This document shows positions 44,001-53,758 of a stretch of 64,000 nucleotides of DNA, piece by piece; within the stretch, counting starts at the first letter, position 1; every line of letters begins with the position of its first letter. The notes beneath the pieces were generated by a model, which was given only the letters and a program-made list of their open reading frames with translations, searched no databases and was not told the DNA's origin. The DNA lies in contig CM040128.1 of NCBI GenBank assembly GCA_022559845.1, forward strand, positions 179,916,413 through 179,980,412, read 5' to 3'. The position numbers and the translations under genes were made by a program. The stretch comes from Amorphophallus konjac (lineage: Eukaryota > Streptophyta > Magnoliopsida > Alismatales > Araceae).

Positions 44001-44600
44001 TCCCCTTGGCGGAGATTAATAAATGTGATTGATCACTGTTTGTTTTCATAACTCCATTGCCATGCTTAGCATAGTCACGAACATCATGCATGCATGATCG
44101 CATAGACCCTCGGGTATATCAAATGGCATTGACGGAAGACCCGGTTACCCCCGATCGGAAGTCTCCGCTATGCGCGATGGTGGTCTTCGGACCTATGTCC
44201 TCCGCCACATACCAAGGGCCTCCAATTTAATGAACCATGCCTCTTTTGCATGATAGATAAACACATCTCATGTGATTCCGTCATGCTCACAACATCGCAT
44301 CTTTATTCCGGCCTCGACAGTCCACTATCTCGGCAATTAATCAAAGGTTTTCCCTCCTCGCGGGGGATGTAATTAACGCCATAGCCTTTATGGTATGGCG
44401 GACTGCTGGTCCCGACCGAATCTCACTTTCGCCCAACACGGGTCAGAATGAACGCATAATAAATTTGTCACTCACGTGACTGGCACGCCCGCGCAGTCAA
44501 TCAGTTAGTTAATTGCCAGTCAGTTAATTGATTGATCGACACGTGAAATAAACCAAATAAACCCAAATGATAATCATAAATAAATAAAGAAAGAAAACCG
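41024..44600 (+). repeat. Tat-like LTR 1 (end uncertain)
   Basis: It starts TGTTGGCACCC. U3 carries a GGCGCGCC-rich cluster (41750-41890), then TATATATA (41913-41920) and a GA-rich leader (41935-42010). R-U5 includes TGTAATTAACGCCATAGCC with GGTATGGCGGAC and TGACTGGCACGCC (44370-44490), matched in LTR 2 at 52360-52470. A second GCGCC cluster is at 43565-43800. The 3' end is not clear: sequence passes into the hairpin arrays at about 44.6 kb without a recognisable primer site, so the end may be truncated. Confidence 0.6.
41755..41920 (+). promoter_or_regulatory. Tat-like LTR 1 promoter with GCGC cluster and TATA
   Basis: At least eight GGCGC-type words, several of them the palindrome GGCGCGCC, lie within 140 bp of TATATATA at 41913. 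GCGCCGAATTAA at 41884-41895 matches words upstream of the antisense gene. Confidence 0.5.
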
Positions 44601-44629
44601 GAGAGAACGGAATGATCCCATCGCAAACA

Positions 44630-45215
44630 GTTCACTTCATGAATCTCCTTCGGGAGCACATCTACCGCATGTCCCACCGATGATGAAACCCTATTGATCA
44701 TAAGGCATATCATCTCGATCAACGCTAAACCCCATCTCGGGATAGACCTTCTGTCGGTTCTAATAAAACCTTTGCACTTTCTGCCTGAGACCCACAACGA
44801 TGAAACCTATCCAGTTTAGATCTTACATCTATTCTGATGAAACCTATCATACGTCCCACCGTGATAAAACCTGCTATTGATCGATTGGCACATTGCCTGA
44901 TCAACGATGAAACTTATCCGGTTTAGACCCTACATCTATTCTGATGAAACCTGTGAAATTCTTGGCATTGGTATAAACCTAATACCGATGATGAAACCAG
45001 CTATTGATCGATTGCCACACTGCCCGATCAGCGATGAAACCAGTCCGGTTTAGACCTTACGTCTATCCCGATGAAACCTATGAAATCCTTGCATTGGTAT
45101 GAACCCAATACCGATGATGAAATCAGCCACTGATGGAGCGGCACACTGCCGGATCAACGCTGAAACCCATCCAGGGTAGACCTTCTGTCTGCTCTGATAA
45201 AAACACAACATATTT
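44630..45215 (+). repeat. Tat-type hairpin array, first block
   Basis: Diverged units of about 120-130 bp with GATGAAACC linkers. Each has TTGATCGATTGGCAC pairing with TGATCAA, a TAGAC/GTCTA type hairpin, and CATTGGTAT/ATACCGATG (44966-44974 with 44982-44990) around AAACCTA. Confidence 0.75.
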
Positions 45216-45219
45216 CCTT

Positions 45220-46095
45220 AACTCAATCCGGACTTTCCGTCCGGATAGATGATGAAATCCTATTCCTTTGCGTTAATGTTAAACCCCACATTAACGATGA
45301 AACCTACATTCCCAGTGAACGGCTTCGTGCTTAAGCTGCTACACACATCTTTAAGCCAATCTGGACCTTCCGACCAGATAGATGATGAAATCCTACTCCT
45401 TTGCGTTAATGTTAAACCCCACATTAACGATGAAACCTACATTCCCAGCGAACGGCTTCGTGCTTAAGCTGCTACACACATCTTTAAGCCAATCCGGACC
45501 TTCCATCCGAATAGATGATGAAATCCCATTCCTTTGCGTTAATGTTAAACCCCACATTAACGATGAAACCTACATTCCCAGCGAACGGCTTCGTGCTTAA
45601 GCTGCTACACACATCTTTAAGCCAATCCGGACCTTCCGACCGGATAGATGATGAAATCCTATTCCTTTGCGTTAATGTTAAACCCCACATTAACGATGAA
45701 ACCTACATCCCCAGCGAACGACTTCGTGCTTAAGCTGCTACACACATCTTTAAGCCAATCCGGACCTTCCGACCGGATAGATGATGAAATCCTATTCCTT
45801 TGCGTTAATGTTAAACCCCACATTAACGATGAAACCTACATTCCCAGCGAACGGCTTCGTGCTTAAGCTGCTACACACATCCTCAAGTCAATCCTGACCT
45901 TCCGTCTGGATGCATGATGAAATCCCATTCCCTTGCGTTAATGTCAATCCCCACATTAACGATTACAGTCATGTTCTCGGTGAACGGCCTCGTGCCTAAG
46001 CCACAAAACACACTCAAATCGACCCAGGCCTTCTGCCTGGGTGGACGATGGAACCCCATACCCCTTGCATTGATGTTAACGCCCACATCAATGAC
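45220..46095 (+). repeat. 133-bp tandem array (about six units)
   Basis: Units repeat at 45249, 45382, 45515, 45648, 45781 and 45914. Each carries a hairpin ATCCGGAC-TTTCC-GTCCGGAT or variant, and CGTTAATGT (45271-45279) with ACATTAACG (45288-45296) around TAAACCCC. The 72-codon open frame seen in each unit is a by-product of the repeat. Confidence 0.93.
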
Positions 46096-46196
46096 AACGC
46101 ATATACAAGTTGAGCACGTGGATTGACAATTTACAAAGCCAAAGTCCTAGTGCAACAAAAAAAAAAGAAAAGAAGAAAAAAAAAGAGAGACAAAAT

Positions 46197-46400
46197 GGGG
46201 CTAAAAATAGAGATGCCCCGCCAGACTTGTTCGGGTATTCTGAACAAGGGTAAAAATGGCCAAAACCCAGCTGTAGTGAAAACCCGAAAGGGCACTGCAG
46301 GCAAAATCCAGTACCCCGCCACGTGAAAACCCGAAAGGGCGCGTGGGCAAAAGCAAGAGGGGGATGGCTCCGGTGAAAACCCGAAACGGCGCTTGGGTCA
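46197..46400 (+). other. Conserved Tat-type hairpin module, copy 3
   Basis: After an A-rich tract (46158-46185): GGGGC/GCCCC (46197-46201 with 46215-46219), where copies 1 and 2 have GGGGT/ACCCC; CTTGTTC/GAACAAG (perfect, near 46227-46248); CTGTAGTG/CACTGCAG (46271-46278 with 46293-46300); CCACGTG/CGCGTGG (46319-46325 with 46340-46346); and a third bulged hairpin near 46370-46400. Confidence 0.78.
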
Positions 46401-46479
46401 GTAATGTGGTAATTTAAAAAGTTCCATGCCAATGACATGTTATCTTCATCTCCCACCATTTACAAGAACCTTCCATTTG

Positions 46480-47165
46480 TCGCTCTACATCTTGCCCGAT
46501 CAGCGATAAAACCCTTGCAGGATAGACCTTACGTCTGTCCTGATAAAGACTCCATACCTCTTTCAAAAGTCCCACCGATGATAAAACCCATCACCACTCT
46601 CATAAAAACCAGCTATTGACCGATCGGCACCTTGCCCGATCAATGATGAAACCCTATCCAGTTTAGACCTTACGTCTATTCTGATGAAACTTATAAAATT
46701 CCTTTGCATCGATATAAACCCAATATCGATGATGAAACCAGCTATTGATCGACCGACACCTTACCCGATCAATGATGAAACCCTATCTAGTTTAGACCTT
46801 ACGTCTATTCTGATGAAACTTATGAAATTCCTTTGCATCGATATAAACCCAATATCGATGATGAAATCAGCTATTGATCGACTGGCACCTTGCCCGATCA
46901 ACGATGAAACCCTACCCCAGTTTAGACCTTACGTCTATTCTGATGAAACCTATAAAACTTCTTTGCATCGATATAAATCCAATATCGATGATGAAACCAG
47001 CTATTGATCGACCGGCACCTTACCCGATCAATGATGAAACCCTACCCCAGTTTAGACCTTACGTCTATTCTGACGAAACCTATAAAACTTCTTTTCATCG
47101 ATATAAATCCAATACCGATGATAAAATCATTCATTGGTCGACTGGCACATTGCCCCGATCGGCTT
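46480..47165 (+). repeat. 129-131-bp tandem array (about five units)
   Basis: AGCTATTGATCGAC recurs at about 46610, 46739, 46869 and 46999. Each unit has ATTGATCG/CGATCAAT arms, TAGAC-CTTAC-GTCTA, and CATCGATAT (46707-46715) with ATATCGATG (46723-46731) around AAACCCA, joined by GATGAAACC. Confidence 0.9.
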
Positions 47166-47585
47166 TGTAATCTACCCGGGATGGACCATTCGTCTGTTCC
47201 GGATGATACTCTAAACCTTTGCATTCACTTTTCTGAAAACAACCTCACTTGCCGCACATGCTGCCGAAAAAGACATCCGCTACTACCTACAAAATTTGGT
47301 TTAAGCACCCTCCAAATACCGTCACGCGGTGGAGCGAGTTCCCCATCCTTTCTCTGAAAGGGTGGACGCTCTCCTGCTAAATACGGGCTATTCACATGAG
47401 GATTGCTAAAACCGCTACCCAATCACCATGAAGTAATGATAATGCAATAAATGAAGGACGACCACACATGAGACCAGCATGAGGATTCGTTTTCACTATA
47501 TAAAGAAGAAAAGGAGTACAAAAGGAGCCCCTGAGGGGGAATTGTATTACAAAAAGAAGAAAACAAAAAGAAGAAGAAGAGATGT
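47166..47585 (+). other. Non-coding stretch between array and second antisense gene
   Basis: It contains CACGCGGTGGAGCGAGTTCC and GGACGCTCTCCTGC (47325-47385), matching 24126-24180, and a CCCC/GGGG pair around TGA near 47530. Nothing coding is seen. Confidence 0.4.
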
Positions 47586-49650
47586 TCACTGGCACCGGAA
47601 GATGTCTTCGAAAGCTAGAAGACCCACATACGGAGCAGCCCCCAACTCATGTAGACGAGCCTCCTCCTCCTGTAGCCGAGCGGACTCGTCCTGAAGAGAC
47701 ACCACCTGCCCCTCCAACAAAGCTACTTCCTCTGCGAACTGCGGTCGAGAGGTTGTTATCTGCGGTAGTTCAGCTCGGAGACTAGCCAGTTCAGCTTCTA
47801 GAATGTTTATCCGGTTGCATACAAATTGCTCCCGCTGTGTCAGAGACTGCAATTGGCCTCGGCGCTCCTGAAGGATAGAGTTCATTTTCCCCAGCTCAGA
47901 TTTGTACTCTACCTTCTGCAACTTCAAAGCTGCCAGTCTTTCAGACATAACACGCGCCAGGAAATCCCGACGGTGTACAAATTTTAGCAACAACAGAACA
48001 CGCTGGGCCCATGTTTCTAAAGGACAGCCCATCGCCTGCAGACTAGCGGTGAAGCATTCGACTATCTCTTTTAGCTGCAGATAAGTCAATCCAGGCTGGG
48101 ACTCCACTAGTTGGCGCATCATGTCCAGATTTTGCCAAACAAAGCTCTCAGATGAAGCAAAGCCGAAGGAAGAGAATGGGGTTACTTCGAAAGTCACCTC
48201 ACTGTCAATATCTGCCCATAATGCAACATCTGGTTGGGAGGAAGAAGACGGGAGATCTACTGAAGAGGCTGACTGGACCTTCTCTATAATCTCTTGCGAA
48301 GCTGAGGGTTCTCCCACCGCCAGCTCCTCAAGGACTGCTATTTGAATGCTCGGAGTGAAAGGGCTAGTGAGTGCTAGAGCTATTTCTTCATGGGTCTCCA
48401 GTGCAATGGCTGCATCTTCAACGTTCTCTTCCCGGGGCACCCTCTCCTCCGGCTCTAGAACCAAGGAAATTGCCTTTGGGCCAGCTTTGAATAACAGGCC
48501 AGTCTCTGCAGCAGTTGCCTCCTGCTCGGCCATGTCTTCTGCAATGGCTACTTCCTTCAGTAATGAGGCCGTAGGGGCTATGACTCGAAGAGGCAGGGGC
48601 TCAATCTCTATAAGCGCAGTTGTAGGATCGCTGATTCAGGCACAATGGTCATCACTACGGCCGGTACAAAAGCAGAACCCCTAGCTGGGTCCACCTCGGC
48701 TCTAAAATCTAAAACTCGGATAAGATCCGAGCTCTCCCCCGAGGCTCCCAAGTCCAATGATGCCAGGTCCGTAGAAGACTGTACCCTCACTGGCACGGGG
48801 CGAACAATCCCAGAAATACCCACACAGGTTGTTGACAGAACAGGGATGATATCCAAGGCTTCAGATGGAGTGGTCTCAGAAGCTGCAGTTGTTACTGGGC
48901 TGGTGACGGCAGGTTCCTGTGAACAGATCAAGACGACATCAAGTAGTGAATAAAAAAAAAAGAAGAGCCGATGAAATGGCAAAAAAGGAGAAGAGAGACT
49001 CACTCTTAATGTGATGTCAATGTCTTCAAAAGAGTGCAGGGGAGAGGAAAGCTCCGCAGCTGAAGCAACACAGGGAGGGGTTATGTCTGCTTCGGTATCC
49101 AGACCAGCAAACTCTTCTTGTAGCTCCTCCTCAGAAGACAGCACCAGCAATTTGGGAGGGTGGAACAGCGGAAGAATTTCGGTGGATACGGATGGGACCC
49201 CTGATTTGGAGATGTTTACCTCGCTATCACTGAAACCTGCTTCTTCTTCCTCTGCATCAGAGACATTCGCAGAGCTACTGGAAGATATTTCCACACTATC
49301 CACGGGCTGGGCAGTCATTTCCGGAGCATGCCGGGATGTGGACCGGGTAACTATGCGCCTCGTATGGACAATGCCCTGTTTCGTCTGGGTTTTGTGACCC
49401 TCCTGTGGCTGAGGCACATCTCTTGCTGCTGCTATGACTCCAACCTCCTCTCCGGCCGTCACTGCAGTGAAAAGCCTGTGAGAGAGATGATAGAAGAATA
49501 ATTGAAATGTGCAAGAAGAGATGAGAAAGCACACTTACCCTCCGCCTCACTGGCCGGTGTGGGAGAAGGCAACCTGGTGTCCACCTTAGAGGGTGCCACA
49601 ATCTGCTCTTGGGCTGTACAAAAAGAGGGAAGGGTCAGATTCAGAGATCT
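47586..49650 (-). pseudogene. Antisense gene 2: 5'-truncated homologue of PMD gene 1
   Basis: The last exon (about 48640 to 47586) is open for over 315 codons from an internal Met at 48533. It aligns by eye with the last exon of gene 1: SESFVWQNL, LTYLQLKEIVECF, LLLKFVHRRDFLA, a Gln/Glu/Leu coiled coil and FEDIFRCQ. A frameshift near 48630 separates it from the previous frame. Upstream exons are visible: about 48920-48640 (starting EPAVTSPV after TTCACAG), about 49465-49000 with acidic Ser-rich blocks (SSSSANVSDAEEEEAGFSD), and about 49612-49540 (AQEQIVAPSKVDTRLPSPTP). All are flanked by GT/AG signals. The mobile domain itself is absent: 49650-49890 is intron-like and runs into the polypurine tract. 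It is probably a deletion derivative. Function unknown. Confidence 0.6.
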
Positions 49651-49887
49651 CCTTGAAATTCAGCAAAGAAGATAGTGAAAGATGCAGCTGCAAGCTATTA
49701 ATGAAGAAGAAAATTGTTAGAAAATATGAAAGAACAAGGAAAAAGAATGTACTGAAGCCATTACAGTAAAGCTATCAGGCTGAAGATCAAAGAAAACCAG
49801 TATTGAAAGGCTGAGAAAGATACTCTCAGATGATAAATGGGGCACCTGCGGACACCGTGCTGCTTATTCTGCGCTCACGCCATCCAC

Positions 49888-49901
49888 AGGTGGGGGGCAT
49901 T
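49888..49901 (+). other. Polypurine tract before Tat-like LTR 2
   Basis: AGGTGGGGGGCATT is followed by TGTTGACACC. Confidence 0.8.
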
Positions 49902-52779
49902 TGTTGACACCTGAAATATAATTAAGAATAAAGATGGGACCGAAGAGAAGATCAAACCAGAGATGAAGATTGCAGGGATTCCTGCAAAGTCAGAATTGAA
50001 GAAGAGCCGTCACTACTAATTCCTCACCCGGCTGAAGCCTTCTCCGGCCAAGCTGATGTCCAGCACTGTCGTTGTTCAGACGATGGTGTTGATTAAAACC
50101 ATGTCAATCCCCATATAGTCATGTGACTGATGAAGAATAGCTTCAAGATATTCTGATGACTATAGAATGGGATCTACGCTGCTTATCCCCCACTATGGAT
50201 GCAAAGGATCAAATGAATGCCAATGCAGATGTAGTAACTGTAACATCTCATGCCACTAACAAAAGGGATCCCAAATAACTAAAGCTCCTAAATGGGCCAA
50301 AGTCCTTGGCGCCGAGTGACCATAAGAGAAGCCGAGTCTCCCATAGTTAGCGCGCCGAGGAGCCTTGCTGCAAGGAAGCGCGCCGAGACCACGCCAAGCC
50401 GAGAAGGGGGGGTGTTGTGCCTATAAAAGCCCTATTTCCTCCATATCGAAAAAAAAAAGGAGAGCTCTCGGAGAGGAGATAGAGAAAAAGAGATATCATA
50501 TAGATAGAGATATCAGAGGGAAGATAGAAGCGGAGAAGAGAGAACAGAAAAAGAAAGAAGAGAGGCTGCTGTTGAAGCTGAAGGAAGGAGAAGGTGTGTT
50601 ATAAGGGGAGAGAGAGGAGTCAATGCTCCGCCCTCCCCCATTTTTCTTCTTCTTCTTTATGTGTATCCCTGTTTATGTTTAAGGCATTCGAGTCCTTCTG
50701 TTATCGGGGAGATGTTATAGTCTCTGGGCTTTTCTTTCTTTCTTCCCGTTCCACCTCTGTGAACGATGTAAACGATGGAATAGTGAAACACGATTTCGTG
50801 GTTGTTCTGCCGAACTCGCGATGGTCGAATCTTCCTTTCTTTGCTTCCTGGGAATGTATGTTGTCCACTGTGTGGGTTAGTTGTCCCGATGCTTAAAGCT
50901 CGAATGATTTCTCGCGCTCGTATGCCAGTTCCTAAAGGAACGGAAGCGGAAGAGTCCCAATCCTCATTTCTGTGGATTTTTGGGCTCTGTCCTCCATCCT
51001 CCTCGATGACGCCGATGGCATTGACGCTGTGAAGTCCTTCTATTTCCTGAGTTTCTCAAGCCACTAGGTCATCACAGGAATCAGAGACGGCTATCTCTTG
51101 GTTTCCTGGACGACCGGCGACACAAGGTGAAAACCTGTCTCCAGAGGGTTTCAAATGGCCGATGACCTCGATCCCTCAATACACCCTACCTCCCTATGAT
51201 TCTCTGGTGTTATTCCAGCAAAGCCCCTGGCTCAGCCTCCCATTGGTGTCCTTAAACCTGCCCCAATCTGAATCTGGGCTTCAAAACCCTTAGAACAGAG
51301 CTCCGCTGAAAACCCTGAAAGTTTCCCGGCGCCCTTACCTTCTCGGCGTGGAACCTTCCCGGCCCGGTGAACAGTTCCCGGTGCTGCACTTTGGGTGCCG
51401 AGAACCTGGCTCGCCGAGAAGCCCACTCCAGCCGTGCCGACAACCCACCTCAATGCAGCCGAGAAGCCCTTCTACACTTGTTGACCTTCCCGGCGCGAAA
51501 ACTTCCTGGCGCCGTGAACAGCTCCCGGCACGGTGGTTTGCGCGCCGAGAACCCCTTTGCGTCGAGAACCCTTTTCATATGAAAGCTGTGTCGAGAACTT
51601 CCATCTACACCTCATTCTAACTTCTGATCGCTCCATTGTACCCGTCTGAGGGATATCCAGAGGTCATCATGAACACTTCAGGAGATAAATTAATGAGGAA
51701 TGGCCTTCCCTACATTATATCATCCCGAATCAGATCCGTCTGTAACCCTATGAACCTAAGGAGCTCTGCCACTGCATGTGCTCTGATGGTTTCCAAGGGA
51801 ATATCAACCGGTGCTACGAATGCAAGCAGTGTTCCCGGGCCTAGTGCCCTTCTCTCTCGGCCTTCATCTCGGCACCTCGTGGATGATGGTCTATCTCTCC
51901 TTGGCATGATCCAAGATAAGGGGATATGCTGCAAAAATTTGCCCACATCACACCGAGTAATTATGGTATTTTCGTCTAACCCCACTGGCCCACGGCATTC
52001 TGCCACTGCATGTCCTCCGATGGTCCCTTGAAGGGGGATATCAACAAAACATCGCACCGGCATATGGTGTATCATGGTACATCGGTCCCTCTTCGGATTC
52101 TGGGTCAAATATACCCGATCTTTCACAGATTCCATCCTGTCGCTGCATGGATGGTCTCCTATTCCCACCCGGCATAGTCCAAGATAGTGGGGATATGCTG
52201 CCCGATTTAATTCATTAAACTCAACAAGTCTACCACTTGCTCGTTCATTTTTTTATAGCATGAAAACTTTATTACGCACATTAATATTTTTGATCGCCCT
52301 CTGAGGCCTCCTGTCTTTGGCGTTTAATCAAGGGTTGTCCTTCTTAGGAAGGGCGTAATTAACGCTATAGCCTTTACGGTATGGCGGACTTCCAGTCCCG
52401 ACCCGAATCTCACAATCGACTAAACAAGTCAGGTCGAGCGCATAATAAACTGTCACCCCGGTGACTGGCACGCCTAATAATCAATGAATGCAAACAGATA
52501 AATAACCAATATATATAAACAAAATACATAAAATATAAATCGGATAAAATCCATCCCCATAAATCTCACAATCGACTGACCAAGTCAGGTCGATCACTCC
52601 ATTTACTTTTGAAGTATTCACCTCTGGCGATCACACTCCTCTTAGCATCTACGTGCTCCCTTCCCCACCTTGGTTAATTATTTGATTATCTTTTATATCA
52701 TCATCGCTCATCATCACGTCAATTTATTTTAAATTTAAATTCTTATTTCTTTCTCTTTTCTAATTTTGTGACATTCACA
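49902..52779 (+). repeat. Tat-like LTR 2 (about 2.88 kb)
   Basis: It starts TGTTGACACC and probably ends GTGACATTCACA, just before a primer-site-like sequence. TATAAAA is at 50422-50428, downstream of a GCGCCGAG cluster (50310-50400). A GA-rich leader follows (50455-50590). A second GCGCCGAGAA cluster is at 51325-51590. TAATTAACGCTATAGCC, then GGTATGGCGGAC (52358-52390), matches LTR 1. It serves as the 3' LTR of the antisense-gene unit on its left and as the 5' LTR of the gag on its right. Confidence 0.7.
50422..50428 (+). promoter_or_regulatory. TATA box of Tat-like LTR 2
   Basis: TATAAAA in a GTGCCTATAAAAGCCC context, followed about 30 bp on by the GA-rich leader. Confidence 0.65.
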
Positions 52780-53758
52780 AATTGGTGATCACGGTAGGAC
52801 ACTTATTATTTTTATTTTGATTACCCCTCCATCGGCACCCATGTGTTCCCCTCCCTTTGGCACCCGTGTGTGCCCCTCCCTTCGGCACCCACATGTGCCC
52901 CTCCTTAGTGCTCCGCGTAGCACATTGGTTTTTCCCTTTACTTCCTTGTGCACCATGTGCACACCTCTCCCAACGAATTGCCAAATTGTGATTGTTTCAT
53001 AAGACCAAAAGAAGAAGAAAAACATATTAATCCCTGTTTACCTACTGCATTTTTGTTTACTGTGAAAAATATATGTCTGCTCAGGCAGACACTAATTTCA
53101 AAATTCACGTCTAACACCAAGACTAAATTATTTTCTTATTATTGTTCCTCTGATTCAGTGCCTTTCCAGAAAGACACAGATTAAAGAATCCACGCCTGCA
53201 TTAGCAGATGGCAATTTCTATTTTTGCGTCCTCTGCCCAAGACGCCAATTTCTCTTGTTTCACATCACCTGCTTCTTGTCACACTCTGATCCGATTGCTC
53301 TTGTCATTGACTATTTTATTGCTGATATTTGCATTAGATTGCATTTTAGGGCATCTTGATTGAGAGACCTCCTCTCTCTACATTTTTAGGACCCCTCATG
53401 CTTTCTTGGGAAAGGAAGGACCCTCCGATTGAGTACTCCTCTCATCGGATTTAAAATTCTTTAACCAAGGCCTCCATAAGTCCCCGACATCGAAGGACTC
53501 CCTCTTCGATCACTGGGCTGGTTGTATCTTTTGAAGCACCCCGGAGTTTAGTTAACCCACACGTTGTGAAGAGAGAAAGACCCTAGTTGTCCCGGAGATA
53601 AAAATCAAAATTTAAACTAGGGTCCACATTGAGGAGAGAATTCTCATTCCATCAAAAATACATTTGATTAAAGAAGAATTGAACATTGCGTAATCATCAA
53701 ACTTGTTTGCCAATTTGAACCTAGCTAGAAACACTTGTGTGAGTAGTGGTTGATTGTC
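52780..53758 (+). other. Primer-site region and untranslated leader of Tat-like element
   Basis: AATTGGTGATCACGGTAGGA at 52780-52799 is in the primer-site position; the tRNA is not identified. Three 25-bp repeats GGCACCCRTGTGTKCCCCTC start at 52834, 52859 and 52884. A perfect 7-bp hairpin TGTCTGC/GCAGACA with loop TCAG is at 53074-53091. No gene is seen. Confidence 0.5.

Noticed and set aside
45249..45866. Repeated 72-codon frames that look like a gene family
   Set aside because: Each is the same piece of the 133-bp tandem unit, with no coding signature and a hairpin that explains the conservation.
44630..47165. C/D snoRNA-like boxes (ATGATGA near CTGA) in the hairpin arrays
   Set aside because: Spacing of the boxes does not fit a C/D snoRNA and no terminal stem joins them; GATGAAACC is better seen as a linker in the repeat.
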